Source: Bacteroidales bacterium (GTDB lineage Bacteria > Bacteroidota > Bacteroidia > Bacteroidales > UBA7960). Taken from it: DNA of 5,040 nucleotides. A program made the position numbers and the translations under genes. Within the stretch, counting starts at the first letter, position 1. The number at the start of each line of letters is the position of its first letter. The DNA is taken from contig SLDN01000167.1 of assembly GCA_007125275.1 (NCBI GenBank), forward strand, positions 1 through 5,040, written 5' to 3'. The notes under the pieces were generated by a model. The model was not told the DNA's origin and made no database searches. It was given only the letters and a program-made list of their open reading frames with translations. Positions 1 to 5,040 of this stretch are shown here, one piece after another.

Positions 1-2
1 CG

Positions 3-296
3 TTTCACCAGGGTACTTGCTGGGTTTGGCTGTTGGGTCCGTTCGCTGACGCCTGGCTGAAGATTTATGGTTCCGATGCACGTGATTATATTCTCAAACT
101 TTACAGGGGATTTGAAGAAACCATGACAGAAAACGGAATAGGCACCGTATCCGAGTTATATGATGGAGATCCGCCACACCAGGCTGGTGGAGCCCTGTCG
201 TATGCTGCAAGTGTTGCCGAACTTATTCGGATTGGGGCCATGGCAAGCAAAAAAAAGCCGGTGAAAACAGAAACTAAAGCACGTAAAACAAACTAA
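3..296 (+). CDS. Glycogen debranching enzyme, C-terminal end (5' truncated)
   Basis: This is the last 97 codons of an amylo-alpha-1,6-glucosidase of the GDE_C type, which removes alpha-1,6 branch residues from glycogen in the cytoplasm. The frame is already open at the window edge, so the gene begins upstream; the TTG at 33 is an internal Leu, not a start. Two family blocks are visible. The first, at visible residues 2-13, reads HQGTCWVWLLGP and corresponds to the usual HQGTVWPW-type motif of the (alpha/alpha)6 barrel. The second, at residues 50-63, contains SELYDGDPPHQAGG; its Glu (residue 51) matches the conserved Glu likely to act as catalytic base, by analogy with glucoamylase-type barrels. 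A downstream helix (SYAASVAELIRI) is also typical. The last 18 or so residues form a Lys/Thr-rich basic tail. The next gene starts 74 bases later on the same strand, consistent with an operon. Family assignment is firm; exact specificity is inferred. Confidence 0.9.
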   Translation, partial: FHQGTCWVWLLGPFADAWLKIYGSDARDYILKLYRGFEETMTENGIGTVSELYDGDPPHQAGGALSYAASVAELIRIGAMASKKKPVKTETKARKTN

Positions 297-299
297 AGG

Positions 300-374
300 A
301 TGGTTAATTTGGCTGGTTTAACTAAGATATTAACAACGGGGAACGACCTGTCAACCAAAAAGATAAAAAAATGA
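300..374 (+). CDS. Possible 24-codon small ORF between debranching enzyme and glycosyltransferase
   Basis: An ATG three bases after the debranching-enzyme stop opens a 24-codon frame that ends in TGA, sharing the ATGA overlap with the glycosyltransferase start at 371. The peptide begins MVNLAGLTKIL and ends with a basic KKIKK run. AAAGG touches the ATG directly, which is too close for a normal Shine-Dalgarno site, although such sites matter little in Bacteroidota. The frame could couple translation of the two genes or be a chance reading of a short A/T-rich gap. No known family is recognised. The arrangement is directly visible; that it is translated is only inference. Confidence 0.2.
   Translation: MVNLAGLTKILTTGNDLSTKKIKK
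357..366 (+). promoter_or_regulatory. A-rich translation-initiation element before the glycosyltransferase
   Basis: The sequence AAAAAGATAA ends four bases before the ATG at 371 and continues into an A run. There is no GGAGG-like site in the normal position. A-rich upstream stretches often replace Shine-Dalgarno sites in Bacteroidota. The same 10-mer precedes the GH57 gene, which supports a role in initiation, though A-rich 10-mers can recur by chance. Confidence 0.4.
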
Positions 375-1657
375 AAGTACTGATGTTTGGCTGGGAATTC
401 CCGCCCCATATTTCCGGAGGATTGGGCACAGCTTGTTATGGTCTCACAAAAGCCCTCATGAAGGCAGATGTCGACATCCTGTTTGTGGCACCAAAACTAT
501 TTGGCGATGAAGAACCGGGTAACATACGACTGATCAATGCTTCAGACGTTTCCATTGACGTGAGGGATGAAGTATACAAAACACATCAGGATAAAATTTC
601 CTTTATGGAAATTGATTCCACACTGCTGCCCTATGCTTCAGAAGAGGAGTATTATAATCTTGTAGAGCAACTTGAGAGTGGTATCAGCCTGGAGCAGGTC
701 AACCTGCACACACAAAAGTTTCAATTTGCAGGGGGATATGGAAAAAACCTGATGGAGGAAGTGCGTCGTTATGCCATTGTTGCTTCAGCGATTGCCAGGG
801 ACAACGACTTTGACGTGATCCACGCCCACGATTGGCTCACTTACCTGGCAGGCATTGAAGCCAAGCGCATCAGTGGCAAACCGCTGGTTGTGCACATGCA
901 CGCCACCGAATTCGACCGTTCCGGCGAAAATATCAACCAGGCTGTTTTTAACATCGAACGGGAAGGGATGGAAGCCGCTGATGTTGTTGTTGCAGTGAGC
1001 AATATGACCAGGAACACCGTTATCAACCGCCACGGCATTTCTCCTGAAAAGGTGATAACCGTTCATAATGGTGTTGAGCCCCCTGCGGATGACTCAAAGG
1101 TGCAAATAAAAAAGCATCTGAATGAAAAAATCGTCACCTTCCTGGGAAGGATTACATACCAGAAAGGACCAGAATATTTTATTGAAGCAGCCCATAAAAT
1201 CTTACAAAAGGACGACAACGTGCGATTTGTGATGGCGGGCAGCGGCGACCTGCTTTCAAGAATGATCAGAAGGGTGGCACAGCTGAATATGGGCACCCAT
1301 TTTCATTTCACAGGATTCCTTAAAGGAGATGACGTCGACAGGATGTTTGGTTTAAGCGATGTCTATGTGATGCCATCGGTGTCAGAACCTTTCGGCATTT
1401 CTCCGCTTGAAGCGATGCGGTCCAGTGTGCCCGTTATCATATCAAGACAATCAGGCGTTTCCGAAATCCTAAAACACGCCCTGAAGATTGATTACTGGGA
1501 TGTTGACGCAATGGCCGACGCAATCTACGCACTCCTGCATTACCCTTCTCTGTCAAAGATGTTCAGGATTTATGGCAAAACCGAAGTGGAAAATATTAAA
1601 TGGGATCAGGCCGGCATAAAAGTAAAAAGTATTTATAAACAATTAGCATCAGTATAG
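371..1657 (+). CDS. GT-B glycosyltransferase, glycogen synthase-like
   Basis: This complete 428-residue cytoplasmic protein resembles the glycosyltransferases beside glycogen enzymes in Bacteroidota, and probably extends alpha-1,4-glucan chains from a nucleotide-glucose donor. The N-terminal GT-B domain starts with MKVLMFGWEFPPHISGGLGT (the GG loop is at residues 16-17) and contains HAHDW (151-155) and HMHATE (175-180). After VHNGV (231-235), the C-terminal domain has LGRITYQKGP (258-267, with the donor-phosphate-type Arg260 and Lys265), AGSGD (289-293) and the EX7E motif EPFGISPLE (Glu339 and Glu347). There is no signal peptide or membrane segment. The ATG is favoured because the GT-B first strand begins at once. 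The Lys of the GT5 KxGGL motif is not present (Ile14 sits there), so membership of GT4 rather than classical GT5, and the donor (ADP- or UDP-glucose), are open. It lies 38 bases before the GH57 gene, on the same strand. Confidence 0.88.
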   Translation: MKVLMFGWEFPPHISGGLGTACYGLTKALMKADVDILFVAPKLFGDEEPGNIRLINASDVSIDVRDEVYKTHQDKISFMEIDSTLLPYASEEEYYNLVEQLESGISLEQVNLHTQKFQFAGGYGKNLMEEVRRYAIVASAIARDNDFDVIHAHDWLTYLAGIEAKRISGKPLVVHMHATEFDRSGENINQAVFNIEREGMEAADVVVAVSNMTRNTVINRHGISPEKVITVHNGVEPPADDSKVQIKKHLNEKIVTFLGRITYQKGPEYFIEAAHKILQKDDNVRFVMAGSGDLLSRMIRRVAQLNMGTHFHFTGFLKGDDVDRMFGLSDVYVMPSVSEPFGISPLEAMRSSVPVIISRQSGVSEILKHALKIDYWDVDAMADAIYALLHYPSLSKMFRIYGKTEVENIKWDQAGIKVKSIYKQLASV

Positions 1658-1683
1658 TTTAACAGTATCTGATCTATCACATT

Positions 1684-1693
1684 AAAAAGATAA
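1684..1693 (+). promoter_or_regulatory. A-rich translation-initiation element before the GH57 gene
   Basis: AAAAAGATAA ends two bases before the ATG at 1696 and is identical to the 10-mer before the glycosyltransferase start. No Shine-Dalgarno-like purine run (GGAGG) is seen in the 38-base gap. The likely role is an A-rich ribosome-access element of the Bacteroidota type; this is inference from position and repetition. Confidence 0.4.
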
Positions 1694-1695
1694 TT

Positions 1696-2928
1696 ATGAA
1701 GTCAATTTGCTTGTATTTCCAGGTACATCAGCCCTACCGTCTTTCTACATACCGTTTCTTCGATATTGGCAGCAAAGACAATTATTTTGATGATTATGCC
1801 AACAGATATATCATGCAGCAAGTGGCAGAGAAATGCTATTTGCCTGCCAACGAGGTGATTTTATCATTAATAAAACGCTTTGGCGGCGATTTTAAGGTTA
1901 GCTATAGCATTTCCGGCATAGCACTGGAACAGTTTGAAAAATATGCCCCAAAGGTCATTAAAAGCTTCCAAAAGCTTGCAGAAACCGGCTCGGTTGAATT
2001 CCTCGCTGAAACGTGGGCGCATTCACTTGCATCCCTGAATAATAAACAAGAGTTTAAGGAACAAGTCAAAATGCAGGTCAATAAAGTAAAAGAGCTTTTT
2101 GGACAAAAACCGGTCACATTCCGAAATACCGAGCTGGTATACTCGAACGAAATTGGTGATATGGTGTATGATCTTGGATTCCAGACAATGATCACCGAAG
2201 GCGCCAAGCATGTTTTGGGTTGGAAAAGCCCCAACTTGCTCTATTGCAGTGCATCTAACCCTAAACTAAAATTGTTGCTTAAGAATTTTCAGCTTTCGGA
2301 TGATATCGCATTCAGGTTTTCTGAAAGAAATTGGAGCGAATGGCCACTTACTGCCGAAAAATTCGTTGGCTGGCTCGAAAATATCAATGAACGCGATGAG
2401 GTGGTGAACCTCTTTATGGATTATGAGACCTTTGGCGAGCACCAGTGGGCTGAAACCGGGATATTTGATTTCCTCAAGTCTTTCCCGGAGCATGCCATTA
2501 AGAATGCAGGGTTTAAGTTCAAAACGCCTTCGCAGCTATCCAAAGAATTACAGCCCGTGGCTCAGCTCAATGTCCCCTACCCCATTTCGTGGGCAGATGA
2601 AGAACGCGACCTCACCGCCTGGTTGGGTAATGAAATGCAAGATGAAGCATTCGGCAAACTATATGAGCTGAATGCAAAAATCAAACGACTTAAGGATGAT
2701 GACCTGATGCGAAATTGGAGATACCTGCAAACAAGTGACCATTTCTACTACATGTGCACCAAATGGTTTTCTGACGGTGATGTGCATAAGTATTTTAACC
2801 CGTACAGCTCACCTTATGATGCCTTCATCAACTATATGAATGTGCTGTCTGATCTGTATATTCGTGTCGAAAAAGCTACAGCGTCAAAAACGAACACCCG
2901 CAAAAAAAGCAAAACATCCGTTAAGTAA
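1696..2928 (+). CDS. GH57 alpha-amylase-type glycoside hydrolase
   Basis: This complete 410-residue protein is a family GH57 enzyme, predicted to cleave or transfer internal alpha-1,4 bonds of glycogen or maltodextrins with retention. It has no signal peptide, so it should act in the cytoplasm with its neighbours. The conserved regions appear in order: HQP (11-13), GSVEFLAETWAHS (98-110), FRNTELVY (142-149, Glu146 as likely nucleophile), MDYETFGEHQ (241-250, Asp242 as likely acid/base) and a C-terminal NWRYLQTSDHFYYM (340-353). The catalytic positions match those I recall for the Methanocaldococcus jannaschii-type GH57 alpha-amylases (near Glu145 and Asp237). The length suits that subgroup and is much shorter than amylopullulanases. 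The start is set by the HQP strand beginning within ten residues. The last 18 or so residues are a basic Lys/Thr/Ser tail, probably disordered. Hydrolase versus 4-alpha-glucanotransferase activity cannot be decided here. It is the last gene before the terminator. Confidence 0.9.
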   Translation: MKSICLYFQVHQPYRLSTYRFFDIGSKDNYFDDYANRYIMQQVAEKCYLPANEVILSLIKRFGGDFKVSYSISGIALEQFEKYAPKVIKSFQKLAETGSVEFLAETWAHSLASLNNKQEFKEQVKMQVNKVKELFGQKPVTFRNTELVYSNEIGDMVYDLGFQTMITEGAKHVLGWKSPNLLYCSASNPKLKLLLKNFQLSDDIAFRFSERNWSEWPLTAEKFVGWLENINERDEVVNLFMDYETFGEHQWAETGIFDFLKSFPEHAIKNAGFKFKTPSQLSKELQPVAQLNVPYPISWADEERDLTAWLGNEMQDEAFGKLYELNAKIKRLKDDDLMRNWRYLQTSDHFYYMCTKWFSDGDVHKYFNPYSSPYDAFINYMNVLSDLYIRVEKATASKTNTRKKSKTSVK

Positions 2929-2993
2929 TTGTTAATTAATTGTTTGAGATATCTTTCATTAGCAATTAAAAACGCGCTGGTATAACCTACCAT

Positions 2994-3032
2994 AAGCTGC
3001 AACAAGTCAATGATTTGTTGCAGCTTTTTTTT
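2994..3032 (+). terminator. Rho-independent terminator of the glycogen gene cluster
   Basis: AAGCTGCAACAA (2994-3005) pairs perfectly with TTGTTGCAGCTT (3015-3026). Three further pairs, one of them G·U, can extend the stem to 15 bp with an AAT triloop (3009-3011). The right arm runs into eight consecutive T residues (3025-3032). It lies 65 bases after the GH57 stop and reads in the + direction; the minus-strand side has no T run, so it is probably one-directional. It separates the glycogen genes from the secreted-protein gene. Confidence 0.9.
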
Positions 3033-3097
3033 GATTCTTTGCATGCAAGCAGTCGCTGTTATTTCTAATCAACATGATACCGTATAATTCATAAAAA

Positions 3098-3112
3098 ACA
3101 CCCTTGGGGTGT
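3098..3112. repeat. Small GC-containing hairpin in the intergenic region
   Basis: ACACCC (3098-3103) and GGGTGT (3107-3112) form a perfect 6-bp stem around a TTG loop, about 80 bases before the secreted-protein start. It stands out in an AT-rich region. It could be an operator, part of the 5' leader, or a weak extra terminator, since a T run begins at 3125, though that is too far away for a classical one. The role is unknown. Confidence 0.4.
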
Positions 3113-3125
3113 CAATTGGCTATCT

Positions 3126-3147
3126 TTTTTTGTAATTTTACAAAAAA
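3126..3147. repeat. AT-rich inverted repeat upstream of the secreted-protein gene
   Basis: TTTTTTGTAA (3126-3135) and TTACAAAAAA (3138-3147) are perfect 10-base arms around a two-base TT centre. The flanking bases C3124 and G3148 also match if one T is skipped. The element lies 44 bases before the ATG at 3192, where a promoter or operator would be expected. It could bind a regulator, form an RNA hairpin in the leader, or be a by-product of the T and A runs. Confidence 0.45.
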
Positions 3148-3191
3148 GAAAAATAGGGTTTCATGATCCTTTCACCTTAAAAATCAATGTT

Positions 3192-5040
3192 ATGTCAGAA
3201 AAAATACGATTTATTTTTGCCAGATCCATGTGGGTCTTGATTTTCGCGCTCTTAGGGGCCCAACACATCTCCGCCCAGGATTTGTTTTCCACGGATTTTA
3301 ACAATTTAGGTAACTGGGGGGGTGGTGCTCCGACCAGCTACAACGAAAAATATTACGAAGAAGGCGGTTGGTATTTCCACAGCACAGAGGCGGTGCGCGG
3401 AACAGCTGATGAATCATATGGTGGATCCCAATATTCATTTCGTGACAGGGGCATTTTTTCTGTTCATAATACGGCATCTGTAGCTGGAATGCAGGGATTC
3501 AGCATGCAACTGCGTGATTGGATGCTTGGATCGGGCGAGAACCGTAATCTTAAAGTAAGCTATAATGGTGGTGATAGCTGGGAAACAGTTGCGGTTATCA
3601 ACAAAGGCTGGTTTGATGCTTACCAGGTTTACCAGGAGTATATTTATCTATTTCCGGGTGGTGCACAAAACTTTAGCGCTGAACAGTTTATGATTGAATT
3701 GGATGGGGGTGGAAGCAGCAACAACGGACGCATCAATATCGGACAGTTTGTGGCTCTTGGCGAGAGCAATGCAGTGATTGCACCTGCGTTTAATCCAAAT
3801 GGAGGTACCTTTTTCGCACCGGTCTATGTAGAGATAGAAACTGTTACACCCAATGCTACTGTTTTTTACAGCATGGACTCGAATACCGGTCCCTGGACGG
3901 TTTACTCGTCGGCAATAAGCGTTGATGAAACCACAACCATCTGGGCTTATGCTGCAGCAGATGGCCTGGACGACAGCAGTGTGTCTCAGGCTACATTTAC
4001 ATTTCCTGACTACATTGAAGTAAATACTCTTGCCGCTCTGCGCGATATGCCGGCAGACGATAATTACTATAGGTTTTCCGGTGAAGCTGTCATCGTTGCC
4101 ATGGACGGCTTCCGAAACCGAAAATTCATCCAGGATGAAACAGCTGCCATACTGATTGATGATAACCCCGGGGTGATCACAACCGATTATGATCTTTACG
4201 ATGTGATTACTGATGTTATCGGGGGGCTCAATCTGTTTAATGAGATGCTTAGGTTTCAACCCGTTGCAAATACACCTCCGTCAACGCAGAATATGCCTGT
4301 TGATCCTGCTGTTTTTGGTCTGAATGAACCAACAGTTGATGACCAGGCCAAACTGATTGTTTTTGAAAATGTCAGCTTTGCCAACATCGAAGACGGTCAG
4401 ACTTTTGCCAATGGCACCAACTACACGATTACGGATGGAGTCCATGAGTTTGTGCTTAGAACTGATTTCTGGAACGTCGACTATATTGGGGAAAACATTC
4501 CCGATATTTCGCTGAATATATCCGGAGTATTGCTTCAATACCAGGAAACGCTGCAGATCGTACCCCGCTTTGCTGCAGACCTTAACGAGGAAACCCTCAG
4601 CAGCAACGCAAACCTTGCAACCTTCAATCTCGGCAGCCTGAATGTCCTGCATCTCGGAGGCATCATCGTGAATGACCCGGAAAATGATGCCGGCGCCATG
4701 CTATACCTTGATAATGTTGATGATTTTCAGGGCATTGAAGTCGTTACTGCACATGAAAATGCATCTTTTACCGTCACGCTCAATGGTGATTTACTCGAAG
4801 AAACAGAGCTTGATGATCAGGATATCAACTTTGATGATGTAATCATCGTTGAAGTTGTTGCAGAAAACCAAACAACCACCAGGTATTACAAGGTTACCGT
4901 ATTAGCAGATGATCGCGTGCTAACCATCCTCACACCGGAAGAAGGTGATGAGTTTTTCACCTACGATGAGGTTGTTTTTAGCTGGGAAGCAGAGAACCTT
5001 GACCAGCTCATACTTCAACTATTTGTCCAGGGGTTTTCCA
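3192..5040 (+). CDS. Large secreted multidomain beta-sandwich protein (3' truncated)
   Basis: The frame runs open for 616 codons to the window edge. It starts with a Sec signal peptide: basic residues, a hydrophobic core SMWVLIFALLGA (12-23) and probable cleavage after ISA at Ala28. No lipobox Cys is seen. Residues 30-195 form an aromatic- and Gly-rich beta-sandwich-like region. Residues 197-272 resemble a chitobiase/hexosaminidase C-terminal module (PAFNPNGGTFFAP, then ATVFYSMD and TTTIWAYAAADG). Residues 274-465 look OB-fold-like (FSGEAVIVAMDG, then KFIQDETAAILIDD). Residues 469-571 resemble a cadherin-like beta-sandwich ending in RYYKVTV. An Ig-like module starts near 575 (ILTPEEGDEF, VVFSWEAENL). 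The mature part is rich in Asp and Asn. No catalytic domain is visible. The architecture suggests a surface or secreted protein, perhaps with a type IX sorting domain or enzyme domain beyond the window; that is inference. Domain names come from sequence resemblance. The ATG at 3192 is chosen because it gives the complete signal peptide. Confidence 0.82.
   Translation, partial: MSEKIRFIFARSMWVLIFALLGAQHISAQDLFSTDFNNLGNWGGGAPTSYNEKYYEEGGWYFHSTEAVRGTADESYGGSQYSFRDRGIFSVHNTASVAGMQGFSMQLRDWMLGSGENRNLKVSYNGGDSWETVAVINKGWFDAYQVYQEYIYLFPGGAQNFSAEQFMIELDGGGSSNNGRINIGQFVALGESNAVIAPAFNPNGGTFFAPVYVEIETVTPNATVFYSMDSNTGPWTVYSSAISVDETTTIWAYAAADGLDDSSVSQATFTFPDYIEVNTLAALRDMPADDNYYRFSGEAVIVAMDGFRNRKFIQDETAAILIDDNPGVITTDYDLYDVITDVIGGLNLFNEMLRFQPVANTPPSTQNMPVDPAVFGLNEPTVDDQAKLIVFENVSFANIEDGQTFANGTNYTITDGVHEFVLRTDFWNVDYIGENIPDISLNISGVLLQYQETLQIVPRFAADLNEETLSSNANLATFNLGSLNVLHLGGIIVNDPENDAGAMLYLDNVDDFQGIEVVTAHENASFTVTLNGDLLEETELDDQDINFDDVIIVEVVAENQTTTRYYKVTVLADDRVLTILTPEEGDEFFTYDEVVFSWEAENLDQLILQLFVQGFS

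Noticed and set aside
785..1296. Minus-strand frames inside the glycosyltransferase gene
   Set aside because: They lie opposite conserved GT-B motifs, have no initiation context and look like codon-bias shadows.
1902..2671. Minus-strand frames and one out-of-frame + frame inside the GH57 gene
   Set aside because: The GH57 frame carries all conserved regions across this stretch; the other translations have no family features.
2929..2957. TTG, 18 bases, TATCTTTC: resembles the Bacteroidota TTTG / TAnnTTTG promoter and could give a short RNA ending at the terminator
   Set aside because: The -7 box has a mismatch, the spacing is one short and only TTG of the upstream box is present. In AT-rich intergenic DNA this is too weak to call; RNA 5'-end mapping near 2964 would revive it.
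3039..3048. TTGCATGCAA perfect 10-base palindrome after the terminator
   Set aside because: It is short and not extended by flanking bases or repeated in the window; chance is the simplest explanation.
3083..3088. TATAAT hexamer
   Set aside because: It matches the E. coli -10 box, but the main Bacteroidota sigma factor uses a different consensus, and no -35-like sequence lies upstream.
3104..3128. TTG and TATCTTTT as a promoter for the secreted-protein gene
   Set aside because: The spacing is only 14 bases, well short of the usual 19 or so, and the final G of the -7 box is missing.
3648..4652. Long open frames on the minus strand (203 and 123 codons) opposite the secreted-protein gene
   Set aside because: The + strand frame is continuous with a signal peptide and domain-like motifs throughout. 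The minus-strand translations are Cys/His/Ile-rich with no recognisable motif and behave as shadows.
1..5040. Mobile element, CRISPR array, tRNA or rRNA
   Set aside because: No transposase motifs, regularly spaced repeats, tRNA-like cloverleaf or rRNA sequence was seen on either strand.

Overview
The window looks like chromosomal DNA from a member of the Bacteroidota. Four things point there: a debranching enzyme, glycosyltransferase and GH57 amylase set in that order; A-rich sequences rather than clear Shine-Dalgarno sites before the starts; moderate GC content by eye; and a long modular exported protein of the kind that phylum often sends out through type IX secretion. The species cannot be named from this sequence. 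All four recognised genes lie on the + strand.

Positions 1-2928 hold an intracellular glycogen/alpha-glucan module. The window opens inside the last 97 codons of a glycogen debranching enzyme (GDE_C type). After 74 bases comes a complete 428-residue GT-B glycosyltransferase related to glycogen synthases, and 38 bases later a complete 410-residue GH57 alpha-amylase-type enzyme with both expected catalytic residues. The spacing, shared strand and single terminator (2994-3032) suggest one transcription unit. The glycosyltransferase would extend alpha-glucan, the GH57 enzyme would cut or rearrange internal alpha-1,4 bonds, and the debranching enzyme would remove alpha-1,6 branches. From memory, Bacteroides species carry a similar trio, so the module is probably not new.

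Positions 2929-3191 are intergenic: the terminator, a small hairpin and an AT-rich inverted repeat, with no convincing promoter match. From 3192 to the window edge runs the start of a large secreted protein: signal peptide, N-terminal beta-sandwich-like region, chitobiase/hexosaminidase C-terminal-type (CHB_HEX_C) module, OB-fold-like region, cadherin-like beta-sandwich and the start of an Ig-like module. Its frame stays open for 616 codons and its end is outside the window. It appears to be a separate transcription unit with no visible link to glycogen metabolism.

The less ordinary points are a 24-codon reading frame that exactly fills the gap between the first two genes and overlaps the next start by ATGA, an identical 10-base A-rich element before two starts, basic tails on two operon proteins, and the uncharacterised secreted protein. 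No clearly new biological system is visible.
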